Positions 6,056-13,713 of a DNA stretch of 14,764 bases are shown one piece after another. Numbering within the stretch: position 1 is the stretch's first letter; each line of letters opens with the position of its first letter. Source of the stretch: Mageeibacillus sp. UBA1255. Its GTDB lineage: Bacteria; Bacillota; Clostridia; UBA1212; UBA1255. Made by a program: the position numbers and the translations under genes. The stretch lies in contig DBVV01000130.1 of the NCBI GenBank assembly GCA_002308795.1, positions 1 through 14,764 of the forward strand. The letters are read 5' to 3'. The notes below the pieces were generated by a model that searched no databases, was not told the DNA's origin, and saw only the letters and a program-made list of their open reading frames with translations.

Positions 6056-8410
6056 TTACAGTAATTCTGCCGCGGTGTCAATCTCCCACACGTTGTCTGT
6101 TCGTTCTTTTGCTGGTCCAACTTCCGCGAAATATCTTCCGTTTATCTCCCGCACGCAAAGCAGCAAACCGCCGGAGACGGAGATGTTGCCCGAAGCAAAC
6201 GGTCCGATGCGCAGACTCTTTACTTCAAAACCGCTGTTCCAGCTCGCTCTGAAGCCGCACCCTGTCCCTTCGCAAACCGCGGAGACAGAACGACGGAATT
6301 GCCCCTCACAGCCGGCGTCATCACCCGCGATCCGCTCGTATCTGAAATCGATCTTTCCGTGCTTCCGCCCGGGCAGCACAGCAGTAAAACCTTTAACGTT
6401 GACCGCCGTCCAGCCTTCAGGCAGCCTGGGGACAAGCTTCACTCCGTCCTCGGACGAGATGTCGTCAATGCCTGCGATCAGCCTCGCGCACTTGACCGTC
6501 TCCGCCTGCTGCACTGCGTTGCCCAGATCCGAATTGCGGAACCAGAACCGCCCCGAGCCGTGAACGATAACGCCTTCCGGCACGATATACTGCTGATCCG
6601 TATGGTGGTAGCACATACGCGCCGCGGCCGAAACGCACGCCGTGAGTTCTTCGAAGCGGTCAAGCATGAACGCCGCCTGCGTTATGTAACCCTGCCCGTA
6701 ACCCATCTGTCTCGCGGAACACGGGTCGAAATACACTTCCTTCTCTGCCTCGAACGTGCGCGACATCAGGTCAAACAGTGCCGGATCGCCTTTCGCGAGG
6801 TCGTAGCCAAACAGGTCGCTGTATATAAGCAGATCGACCATGCGTTTATATTCGTACGTCCAGCAGTCGTCGGTCGTATCGGTGTACACGCGGCCGAAGC
6901 GCGGGTGATCCATCATAAAATGGCGCTCTGCCCCTTCTCTCAGTTCGCGGGACAATCCACGGCATTTCGCCGCATACTCCCCGTCCCCGATCGCATCGAA
7001 CAGCCGCGAATAACCGAGCAGCGCCAATGACGAAATGATATTCGAAAACAGGTCGTAGCCGCCCGGGATCTGTGTGCTCGCTTCGGAGTGCGAATAGAGG
7101 ATGTCCGAGAAATTGGATTCGGCGGGATGCTCCTTCTGCCAGAAATAATAATCCGCCGCGGCCGTAAGATGCTTTTTATGCGCGACGAGCCAGTCATTGC
7201 CGACAGCGCCCTTGCGCCAGAGCGTGTACATAAACAGCATGACAGAAGCGTGGCCGTCATTTTCGTTGCCCTCATTAAAAAGATCGTTCTCGTCGCGGGC
7301 GGTCAGGTTCGCGACACGTTTCCAGTGCGGGATCTTGAACCGTACGGACGGGTAGTACAGCAGTTCTTCGAGGTATTCCGCGCCTTTCTTCGCGCGTTCG
7401 AAATAGCCGGCGTTCACCACTTCCATGAGCGTACGCCCCACGTCCCTGGTCCAGACGTGGCCGCCGTAGCTGTCGCGCCCGGTGCAGAACGTGCCGAAGC
7501 CAAGATAGCAGCCGAAATTCGCCGCACCAGGCGTAGACGTATGCGAACGTCCGTCGTCGTCAAGCTTTTTATATGCCATATCCATTATATTGTACCGGTA
7601 CACGTTGGTAAATATCTCCGCTTCCGGCGTGCCTTCGAACGTGATATCCGGGGCGTCAAATCCGTCGATCTCGCGTACGGGATCGGTCAAAGGCAGTTCG
7701 TCTTTGAACTGGTAGAGTCTTCGCATCAGTCGGTCGAGGTCGGCAAAATATCTGCGGCCAAGGAAGAAGTCTCTGTCCGTAATATTTGCCGGGTCGATCT
7801 GCTCCGGCACCGCCTCTCCCGCCGAGCCCGTGACGGCTGCGATGGCAACGTTCGCGCGCTTCCCGTCTTCCTTCGTGATGCATATTTCCTTGATCGTCTT
7901 AGCCGGATCGGGACGGTACGCAAACACGAATTTCGTTGCCCGCACCGCATCGTCCGCCGTATTCTCCGCGAGCTTCAACGAACGCTTTAAAAGCTCCATT
8001 GCCGCAGGATCGGTCGAAAACGGTTCCTGGTACGGTGCTTCGAAACTCATCAGTCCTTCTTCCGGGCGCGGTTTGTAATACAGATTGTAATTCCAGCAGT
8101 TCACGCCGAAGATGACCGAGATCAGGTCTTCTGTCCTGTCGGTGTAAGTCACGTGTATGCGCGCGAGCCTGTCCCCCAAAAAAACGCGGATCGAATGATC
8201 GTACTGCACTTCGTTCTGAGACCACCATTCCGAGCTGTACTCAGATTCGGAGCTCATGCCCAGAAAATACAATATTTCGCTGCTCCCGCCGAACGGATAT
8301 GGAGTTTCGGCAAGCTTTTCAGCCACTCCTTTTCCGTTTTTGCGCACAAGGAAAGGAACGCCGCAGACTTTAATTTCGCCGGAATCCGGCAGTTCGAGAA
8401 ATTTGAACAT
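6056..8410 (-). CDS. Six-hairpin glycosidase-like protein, 784 residues
   Basis: I cannot assign a numbered glycoside hydrolase family. The architecture suggests a beta-jelly-roll N-terminal domain (about 8-130, including CGVPFLVRKNGKG and EILYFLGMSSES) and an (alpha/alpha)6 barrel (about 260-650). A short beta-rich tail starts at the characteristic KLVPRLPEGW stretch (658-667). Conserved-looking acidic or aromatic motifs in the barrel are GGHVWTRDVGRTLMEV (316-331), FNEGNENDGHASVMLF (378-393), YSHSEASTQIPGGYD (439-453), TDDCWTYEYKRMVD (513-526) and RFWFRNSDLGNAVQQ (621-635). Glu380, Glu383 and Asp385 are candidate catalytic acids. No signal peptide is present, so it is probably intracellular. 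The ATG has a GCGGAGG site eight bases upstream and follows the 1076-residue gene by 48 bases. The fold is inferred from the helical repeat pattern and the terminal LPxxW-type motif; the substrate is unknown. Confidence 0.6.
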   Translation of the reverse strand: MFKFLELPDSGEIKVCGVPFLVRKNGKGVAEKLAETPYPFGGSSEILYFLGMSSESEYSSEWWSQNEVQYDHSIRVFLGDRLARIHVTYTDRTEDLISVIFGVNCWNYNLYYKPRPEEGLMSFEAPYQEPFSTDPAAMELLKRSLKLAENTADDAVRATKFVFAYRPDPAKTIKEICITKEDGKRANVAIAAVTGSAGEAVPEQIDPANITDRDFFLGRRYFADLDRLMRRLYQFKDELPLTDPVREIDGFDAPDITFEGTPEAEIFTNVYRYNIMDMAYKKLDDDGRSHTSTPGAANFGCYLGFGTFCTGRDSYGGHVWTRDVGRTLMEVVNAGYFERAKKGAEYLEELLYYPSVRFKIPHWKRVANLTARDENDLFNEGNENDGHASVMLFMYTLWRKGAVGNDWLVAHKKHLTAAADYYFWQKEHPAESNFSDILYSHSEASTQIPGGYDLFSNIISSLALLGYSRLFDAIGDGEYAAKCRGLSRELREGAERHFMMDHPRFGRVYTDTTDDCWTYEYKRMVDLLIYSDLFGYDLAKGDPALFDLMSRTFEAEKEVYFDPCSARQMGYGQGYITQAAFMLDRFEELTACVSAAARMCYHHTDQQYIVPEGVIVHGSGRFWFRNSDLGNAVQQAETVKCARLIAGIDDISSEDGVKLVPRLPEGWTAVNVKGFTAVLPGRKHGKIDFRYERIAGDDAGCEGQFRRSVSAVCEGTGCGFRASWNSGFEVKSLRIGPFASGNISVSGGLLLCVREINGRYFAEVGPAKERTDNVWEIDTAAELL

Positions 8411-8458
8411 ATTGATTACCTCCGCACAGAAATATCGTCAAAATTATTAACAGAAATA

Positions 8459-11400
8459 TTAAACGTAAGCCATCGCAAAGAGCCCTCCGCACGCATCGGC
8501 GGTGAGCGCTATGAGCCGCAGTTCCTTCATCTCCCTTGCCTCTCCAAAGTCGAGCTCAACAAGATTGAAAACTGCATTACCCGCCTCGAACGCCCTGCTG
8601 CGGCACCAGAAGTCCGGCTCCGGAAACTCCGGCGGCATTGCCTCCGGATAATCGTATTCGCCTGCGGCAATATCCGGATATTTCAGTTTGCGCTCTCTGT
8701 TCACCGCGCCCGAATAGCTCGAAAAGCCGGCAATGACGTTGTTCCCGAACCCCATATCCAGATCTCCCGGGAAACTCAGATCGCGCCTGAACACGGGTCT
8801 CAGCAGCGATTCGCCCTTCACCGTCTCCGCTTCAACGCGCAATATGTCCGTAAACATGTCGTGATTTTCTATAAACGCCGAAACCGCCAGATAGATCCTG
8901 CGCATTTTCAGGCCGGACAGATCTATCGCCGCGACCGGATGCTTCTCTTTTCCGAACGGCACGAACCCCCTCGGATCGGTAAACAGCGGAACACCGTTTT
9001 TCAGTTTGAGCTCTACAGGACCGTTCTCAAATCCTTCCATAAAGCACGCGGGATTCATGACGATACAGCCCCTGGCGTAAGTATTGCCCAGCTCCTGCCA
9101 GTACGGTTTAGGCTTTATGAGCGATTCCGGAAGCTTGAGAGCCTTTGCCCCGCCGTCCTCCGGCGCAGCGTCTGAAGTGTTTTGCGTCAATTCTTTTTCC
9201 GGCAGCACCGTTACGTGTATCTCTTGCAGAAACTCACCCGCGCCGCCCGAAGTGCCCGGGCTGCCGTCAATACCGGTTTTATATTTTACAAAATACGTTC
9301 TGCGTGCGAAATTCATCAACCCGAGAGGCCCGAACTTAACGTAAGGTGCGAGCAGGTCCGGTTTCAGTTTGCATTCCGCCCCCTTCGGGGTCAACGTGAT
9401 CTCCTCAAATATGCCCTCGCGGTCAATAATTCCGCATATCTCCGCGCCTGAAGGCCTTATTTTTACGATCTCGCCCTGAACGGCCGCCTTGTCGCACTCG
9501 AATTTCACCGCTACCGGCTCATATTCGACTCGGACCGAGATCCGGTGAAAGCGGCCGCAATCGACGGATAGCTGCATAAAACCGGCACGGCGAATGAGCC
9601 CGAAATCCGTGATATTGACCCCGCCGGACGTCACGCGAACAGCCTTTGAATCCGGAATAGTAAAAACGACGAACTTATTAGTATTGTCCTCAAACGACGC
9701 CGTGAGCGTCTGCGAACATGCCGCCACGTTCGAACGCGTCAAATTAATTGCGATCCCGGGAAGTTTTAGCGCCGCTTCCGGCCAGCTTTCCGGAACGCAC
9801 GGTGCAATAACGGTGCAGTTCTTTGTAATATCCCGCCTGAGTCCGAACAGGCCTTCCACGACGCCCTGCGTATACATCGCAGCCGAGGGAGAAAAATACG
9901 CAAAACGCTTCTCGTTCGCGGTCTCCGGCCATGATCCGCGCTGAAACGGACCGCACACCCTGTCGGCAACGAATTTGAGCGGCCTCACGGCATCCTCCGC
10001 CCTTCCCATACGGCAATACGCCATCGTCGCGAACGGCTGCATATCCGAGCCCGCCTGCATGCCCCACGTAGGCACGCCGTTTATGCAATGATCTCCGAAA
10101 TGATTCGACTGGTACACTTCGCCCTCGGGGCCCGTGAGCCTCGATCTTAAATGGTCAAGCGATGACAGCGCGTCAATATCGTCGAGCAGTCCGTACAGGA
10201 TCGGGTAGCAGATCCCGTGGTACGTGGTGTCAAGGTGTCTCGCGCCGCTTATGTCCTCGTACCATATCTCCCTGCCGAGCCCGCGGTCCCAGATATGCTC
10301 CCGCCAGGCTTTTAACGCATTGTCCGCCAGCCGCGCATATTCCGCCGCCTCTGCATCCTTGCCCAGAAGCGCCTTGAGCCACGCCATAGTGCGGAACATC
10401 TGTACGCCCTCCGCGCCCGTTGCCGCACCCATTCCGGGAGTGCTCTCCATATCCTCCTGATTACCGATCTGCCTGTACCAGCTAAGCACGCCCGTACCGG
10501 TGGGATCGTACTCGCGCATGCTCTGGCGCATTGCATTTTCCATATACGGTTCGGCTTCTCGCGCAAAACCGACGTCGCCGCTCATTTCGACGTAATGCCG
10601 CACCTCGCGCAGGAAGAATTGATTGTTACCGCCCCAGTCGCGCCTAGCGCAGCCCGGAGTACACATATCCGGTATCGCGCCGCTCTCAAACACGTTTTTC
10701 ATCTGAGAGCGGAGGCAGTCGCGCACGCGGTCAAAGTTTCCGAGCCATTCTTCATGCGCAGTTTGTTCCATGTGCCACATCGTAGGCCAGTGGTGGAACG
10801 ATTCGATCCAGCCGTACGGCCGCAGCCAGGCGTATTCTACGTTGTAGAGCGCGTGCGTGAACGCTTCGTTCAGCACTTTATCAGGCGTATTCAGCGCGGC
10901 GCTTTCTTTGAGCCGGATGTAATGCTCCCGGACTTTTTGCAGTTCATTTCGCGGATCTTTTGCGGCAGCGGACAATGCTTCTTCCTCGTTTCCGGCGAAC
11001 GCGGCGGTCAAATATATTTCTTCTCCGCTTATACGGCATAATGCGTACGAAGCACCCTCCGCCCCGTTTTTTGCGGTTTCGATGCGGACAATATCGAACG
11101 CTCCCTTTACAGCGGTTATTATCTCGCCGCCGTCACCCGTGCGCCTGAGCAGCACGGTAGTATCGTCAAAAACCTCGGCGCTGCAGCCGGGGGCGGAGGC
11201 AATGTCCTCCCCTCTGAAAGCCTCGTTGGGCGAAAAGTGCATAAACGCGAGCCCCTCTCCGCCGAATTTAAGCCAGAACGGGCTGCCGGTGCGGTTAATG
11301 ACGCGGATCACTGCGCCTCCCAGATGTTTTTGCACCGGATTTTCGAACGCGGCTTCGTCGCGCCCGATAAGCAGCGGGCAAAGTTCGATATCGTATTCGC

Positions 11401-11689
11401 GTCCGTCAGATAAAACGGTATGCGAAAACAGACCGCCGGGGATATTGTCCGCGGTCGTAACGTCTGAAGTATTTTCGTAAATCGACCATACCGGCGAATC
11501 CGCCCCGATACCGGTAACAAATTTCGCGAGTACGATCTGTTCGGCGCCGCGGTGAACGGTCCTGTCGTACGTCGTAATGCCGAAATTCGGGTAAGCCTGC
11601 CTCATAAAACAGATGCAGTCATGAAACGCGGTCGCGCGTTCGTCGAGAAGGTCAAGGCCGTAAGGCAAGTCTGATTCTTTTCCTCTCAT
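8459..11689 (-). CDS. Large multidomain six-hairpin glycosidase-like protein, 1076 residues
   Basis: The first gene of the operon encodes a large protein of probable (alpha/alpha)6 glycosidase type. An N-terminal beta-sandwich (about 1-235) precedes a helical barrel (about 265-620) rich in aromatic and acidic motifs: WIESFHHWPTMWHMEQTAHE (294-313), DWGGNNQFFLREVRHY (351-366), NQEDMESTPGMGAATGAEG (410-428), LDTTYHGICYP (486-496), WGMQAGSDMQPFATMAYCRM (542-561) and GSWPETANEKRFAYFSPSAA (585-604). The barrel ends in the APCVPESW stretch (629-636) typical of such enzymes. Two further beta-rich regions follow (about 645-830 and 860-1076), separated by a Gly/Ser/Thr/Asp-rich linker (about 807-818 and 832-848). 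There is no signal peptide despite the size, so the protein should be cytoplasmic. A GCGGAGGAG site precedes the ATG. It is distinct in sequence from the neighbouring 784-residue enzyme, suggesting complementary bond specificities. Family number and substrate are not recognisable by eye; Glu308, Glu313, Asp414 and Glu589 are only candidates for catalysis. Confidence 0.62.
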   Translation of the reverse strand: MRGKESDLPYGLDLLDERATAFHDCICFMRQAYPNFGITTYDRTVHRGAEQIVLAKFVTGIGADSPVWSIYENTSDVTTADNIPGGLFSHTVLSDGREYDIELCPLLIGRDEAAFENPVQKHLGGAVIRVINRTGSPFWLKFGGEGLAFMHFSPNEAFRGEDIASAPGCSAEVFDDTTVLLRRTGDGGEIITAVKGAFDIVRIETAKNGAEGASYALCRISGEEIYLTAAFAGNEEEALSAAAKDPRNELQKVREHYIRLKESAALNTPDKVLNEAFTHALYNVEYAWLRPYGWIESFHHWPTMWHMEQTAHEEWLGNFDRVRDCLRSQMKNVFESGAIPDMCTPGCARRDWGGNNQFFLREVRHYVEMSGDVGFAREAEPYMENAMRQSMREYDPTGTGVLSWYRQIGNQEDMESTPGMGAATGAEGVQMFRTMAWLKALLGKDAEAAEYARLADNALKAWREHIWDRGLGREIWYEDISGARHLDTTYHGICYPILYGLLDDIDALSSLDHLRSRLTGPEGEVYQSNHFGDHCINGVPTWGMQAGSDMQPFATMAYCRMGRAEDAVRPLKFVADRVCGPFQRGSWPETANEKRFAYFSPSAAMYTQGVVEGLFGLRRDITKNCTVIAPCVPESWPEAALKLPGIAINLTRSNVAACSQTLTASFEDNTNKFVVFTIPDSKAVRVTSGGVNITDFGLIRRAGFMQLSVDCGRFHRISVRVEYEPVAVKFECDKAAVQGEIVKIRPSGAEICGIIDREGIFEEITLTPKGAECKLKPDLLAPYVKFGPLGLMNFARRTYFVKYKTGIDGSPGTSGGAGEFLQEIHVTVLPEKELTQNTSDAAPEDGGAKALKLPESLIKPKPYWQELGNTYARGCIVMNPACFMEGFENGPVELKLKNGVPLFTDPRGFVPFGKEKHPVAAIDLSGLKMRRIYLAVSAFIENHDMFTDILRVEAETVKGESLLRPVFRRDLSFPGDLDMGFGNNVIAGFSSYSGAVNRERKLKYPDIAAGEYDYPEAMPPEFPEPDFWCRSRAFEAGNAVFNLVELDFGEAREMKELRLIALTADACGGLFAMAYV

Positions 11690-11744
11690 ACAGATCTCCT
11701 CCGCTGATTATCGTTATTACGGTCAATGTTATCGAGATACCCGT

Positions 11745-11773
11745 ATGTTACACTATATCCGCCTCGCCTTCAA
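11745..11773 (-). promoter_or_regulatory. Weak candidate promoter of the glycosidase operon
   Basis: On the minus strand TTGAAG (11768-11773) is followed after 17 bases by TAACAT (11745-11750), leaving a leader of about 50 bases to the ATG at 11689. The -10 matches the consensus at only four of six positions. That would suit an activator-dependent promoter, but alternatives nearby cannot be excluded. Confidence 0.35.
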
Positions 11774-11941
11774 TAGATAATTCATATTTAAGAATGGACA
11801 AATAATATACTCGTAGTTCGCTTTCACGCTGTAATTGACATCGACGGTATTTGTTGAAGATGGATGATCCCGATGAAGCGGGCAATGCTTTTTTGTACTT
11901 TTCGTATATTGCGCACCCTCGATTAATATTCAGTTTGTCTA

Positions 11942-11970
11942 TTGAAATACGCGGCCAATGGATTTATAAT
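11942..11970 (+). promoter_or_regulatory. Strong sigma-A-type promoter of the epimerase-AraC operon
   Basis: TTGAAA (11942-11947) and a perfect TATAAT (11965-11970) are separated by the ideal 17 bases. Transcription would start near 11977, giving a leader of about 58 bases before the epimerase ATG. Confidence 0.85.
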
Positions 11971-11987
11971 AATAAAAACAGGCGGAA

Positions 11988-11997
11988 TAACGCGTTA
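11988..11997. promoter_or_regulatory. Perfect palindrome TAACGCGTTA, candidate operator
   Basis: A perfect 10-base palindrome with a central CG lies about 18 bases downstream of the -10 box, where a repressor would block transcription. A central CG with AT-rich arms is typical of LacI-family sites, but no LacI regulator is in the window. The palindrome is seen directly; its function is inferred. Confidence 0.4.
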
Positions 11998-12034
11998 AAG
12001 CACATTTTTTTAGCGGAACGGCGGGAACATCCTT

Positions 12035-12886
12035 ATGAAAGACATAATTAAAAAATACACACTGGGCTTGTACGAAAAAGCGGTACCCGCAGGACTCGAA
12101 CTCGGACAAAAACTGGAATTTATTGCCCGCTGCGGCTTTGACTTTATGGAACTGAGTATTGACGAAAGCGCAGAAAAACAGGAACGCCTTACCTGGAGCC
12201 GCAGGAAAAGGGCGGAGCTTGCGAAATTGTCCCGCAGCATTCTGCCCGTAACGTCGATCTGCTTCAGTATGCAGCGTTCCTACCCTTTCGGAAGTTCAGA
12301 TCCGGCGGTGCGAAGACGCGCAGTCGAGGCGATGGATCAGGCGATCGGATTTGCGTATGACACAGGCATCAGGATCATCCAGCTCGCCGGTTACGACGTT
12401 TATTACGAGCCGTCTACCCCGGAGACGCGCAGATATTTTCTTGAAAATCTCAGGCTGGCAGCGGAAAGAGCGTCATCCTACGGAGTGATCCTCGGGCTGG
12501 AGACAATGGAAAACGATTTTATGAATACGGTGAAGAAGGCCATGAAGTACGTGAAAGCCGTAAATTCGCCGTATCTGGGCGTCTATCCGGACGTTGGCAA
12601 TATTTCAAACGCTCTTCCCGATGCTTCCGCCGTAACGGAGGATATCCTCTCCGGCCTCGGGCACATCTTCTCGGCGCACCTGAAGGAAACCAGGCCAGGG
12701 GTATACAGGAACCTGATGTTCGGCGAAGGACAGGTAGATTTTGCTTCCGCGCTCAATGCTTTTAAGGCGGCTGGTGTGAGCAGGTTCAATGCGGAGTTCT
12801 GGTACGGCGGAGGCGATCCCGCTGCAGAACTGGAAGCGGCACGCAGTTTTCTTAAAGAAAAACTGGATACGGTCTTTGCGGATTGA
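12035..12886 (+). CDS. ulaE: L-ribulose-5-phosphate 3-epimerase (UlaE/SgbU-like)
   Basis: This family interconverts L-xylulose-5-phosphate and L-ribulose-5-phosphate in L-ascorbate and L-xylulose catabolism, using a metal-dependent TIM barrel in the cytoplasm. The 283-residue length is normal. Family hallmarks are GLYEKAVPAG (11-20), GFDFMELSIDES (34-45), RSYPFGSSDP (81-90), IRIIQLAGYDVYYE (112-125), YPDVGNISNALPD (184-196), SAHLKETRPGVY (213-224) and FGEGQVDF (229-236). The expected metal ligands are present at Glu156, Asp186, His215 and Glu254. The only plausible start is the ATG at 12035, with just a weak GCGGG-like site (12021-12025), in contrast to the strong sites of its neighbours. It is followed 44 bases later by the AraC gene, probably in one transcript. 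Related proteins are often labelled hexulose-6-phosphate isomerase, so a non-ascorbate ketose phosphate released by the glycosidase pathway is possible. Confidence 0.85.
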   Translation: MKDIIKKYTLGLYEKAVPAGLELGQKLEFIARCGFDFMELSIDESAEKQERLTWSRRKRAELAKLSRSILPVTSICFSMQRSYPFGSSDPAVRRRAVEAMDQAIGFAYDTGIRIIQLAGYDVYYEPSTPETRRYFLENLRLAAERASSYGVILGLETMENDFMNTVKKAMKYVKAVNSPYLGVYPDVGNISNALPDASAVTEDILSGLGHIFSAHLKETRPGVYRNLMFGEGQVDFASALNAFKAAGVSRFNAEFWYGGGDPAAELEAARSFLKEKLDTVFAD

Positions 12887-12930
12887 TATCCGCAGCAGAC
12901 GTTCGCGCAAATGCGAGGAGGTGTTTTTGA

Positions 12931-13683
12931 ATGAATAAGGTCAATTACGCCGGAAGGCTCACCGAAAGTACGTACAAAGTCGGTACGCACACGCACGATT
13001 CCTGGGAGCTTGTTTATTACACCGCCGGTTCAGGTACCGTGGAAATTGCGGACGGGGTGTGGTCTTTTAAGGCGCGCGACGTGTTCCTGATCCCCCCCGG
13101 AGTACCGCATTCTGACTACGCGGACGGCGGCTTCCAGAACTATCACTATAACTTCAACGACAATGATTTCGTACGTGGTTCTTTCCTGAAATTTACAGAC
13201 ACGGAGCCTGACGAATTCTTCCCTTTGGTAGAACTGCTGTACCGCGAATACCACCTGAAGCGGCAGAATTATCATAATATAATTGACGGCCTCCACGACG
13301 TGATAATGCAGTACGCCGTTTCCGCCTCATCATCCGCCGAAGACCCGGGGAACCCGTACGTTGCCCGCATAATAAATGATATCATTAACAATATTTCGAA
13401 TCCGCATTACCGCGTGAGCTCCGCTTTCGACGACATTCCTTTTGCGCCGGATTATTTCAGGCAGGTGTTTCAGAAGACTACCGGGTATTCGCCTCTGCAA
13501 TATCTTACTTTCAAGCGCATATCGTACGCGAAGCAGCTGCTTCGGCTCAACTACCCCGGCAGTATGTCGATACAGGAGATCGGACGGCGGTCGGGGTTCG
13601 TTGACAGCTATTATTTTTCGCGTATTTTCAAAAAAGAGACCGGCCTCAGTCCCAAAGATTGGGCGCGTTCCGAGGCCGGATGA
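12931..13683 (+). CDS. AraC-family transcriptional regulator with cupin sensor domain
   Basis: This 250-residue DNA-binding regulator is likely to control the adjacent sugar genes. The N-terminal AraC-type cupin (about 10-80) has the His20/His22 pair in GTHTHDSWELVYYTAGSG and the FLIPPGVPHSDY strand (52-63). The C-terminal domain carries two helix-turn-helix motifs. The first (about 162-187, FDDIPFAPDYFRQVFQKTTG) is in the compact form common in clostridial members. The second (about 212-237, SIQEIGRRSGFVDSYYFSRIF) is followed by the KKETGLSPKDWAR signature. A GAGGAGGTG site (12915-12923) precedes the ATG. Being co-transcribed with the epimerase and divergent from the glycosidase operon, it probably activates that operon, and possibly its own, in response to a sugar bound by the cupin domain. 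Family identity is certain; ligand and targets are inferred. Confidence 0.95.
   Translation: MNKVNYAGRLTESTYKVGTHTHDSWELVYYTAGSGTVEIADGVWSFKARDVFLIPPGVPHSDYADGGFQNYHYNFNDNDFVRGSFLKFTDTEPDEFFPLVELLYREYHLKRQNYHNIIDGLHDVIMQYAVSASSSAEDPGNPYVARIINDIINNISNPHYRVSSAFDDIPFAPDYFRQVFQKTTGYSPLQYLTFKRISYAKQLLRLNYPGSMSIQEIGRRSGFVDSYYFSRIFKKETGLSPKDWARSEAG
13640..13679 (+). other. Two-tier inverted repeat inside the 3' end of the araC-type gene
   Basis: CCGGCCTC (13640-13647) pairs perfectly with GAGGCCGG (13672-13679), and inside it CCCAA (13651-13655) pairs with TTGGG (13659-13663) across a three-base loop. The stem lies in the last codons of the gene and ends one base before the stop codon. A T5 run occurs only 23 bases later (13702-13706), too far for a standard intrinsic terminator. 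Confidence 0.6.
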
Positions 13684-13713
13684 TCACATTTGCAGAGCTG
13701 CTTTTTGATATGC

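Larger units (their letters stand above)
11690..12034. promoter_or_regulatory. Divergent regulatory region of the sugar locus
   Basis: This 345-base AT-rich region separates the minus-strand glycosidase operon from the plus-strand epimerase-AraC pair. It holds a clear plus-strand promoter, a weak minus-strand promoter, a perfect palindrome at 11988-11997 and a short dyad TATC-GA-GATA at 11730-11739. No tRNA, riboswitch or convincing small gene is visible. Its weak minus-strand promoter fits activation by the adjacent AraC regulator. Confidence 0.7.

Noticed and set aside
7088..7990. A 300-codon plus-strand open frame inside the 784-residue gene
   Set aside because: It lies wholly antisense to a frame with clear domain structure and a good ribosome binding site.
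8153..9175. A 340-codon plus-strand open frame spanning the junction of the two large glycosidase-like genes
   Set aside because: It is antisense to both genes, has an arginine-rich composition typical of shadow frames, and matches no family.
11835..11840. Consensus TTGACA as a -35 box on the plus strand
   Set aside because: The bases 16-18 positions downstream (around 11858-11863) do not resemble a -10 box.
11851..12051. Small 66-codon open frame upstream of the epimerase gene
   Set aside because: It starts with TTG, overlaps the promoter and the epimerase start, and lacks a ribosome binding site or recognisable sequence.
13692..13706. GCAG-AG-CTGC followed by T5 as a terminator for the AraC gene
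   Set aside because: The loop would be only two bases, so at most three pairs form; too weak for an intrinsic terminator.
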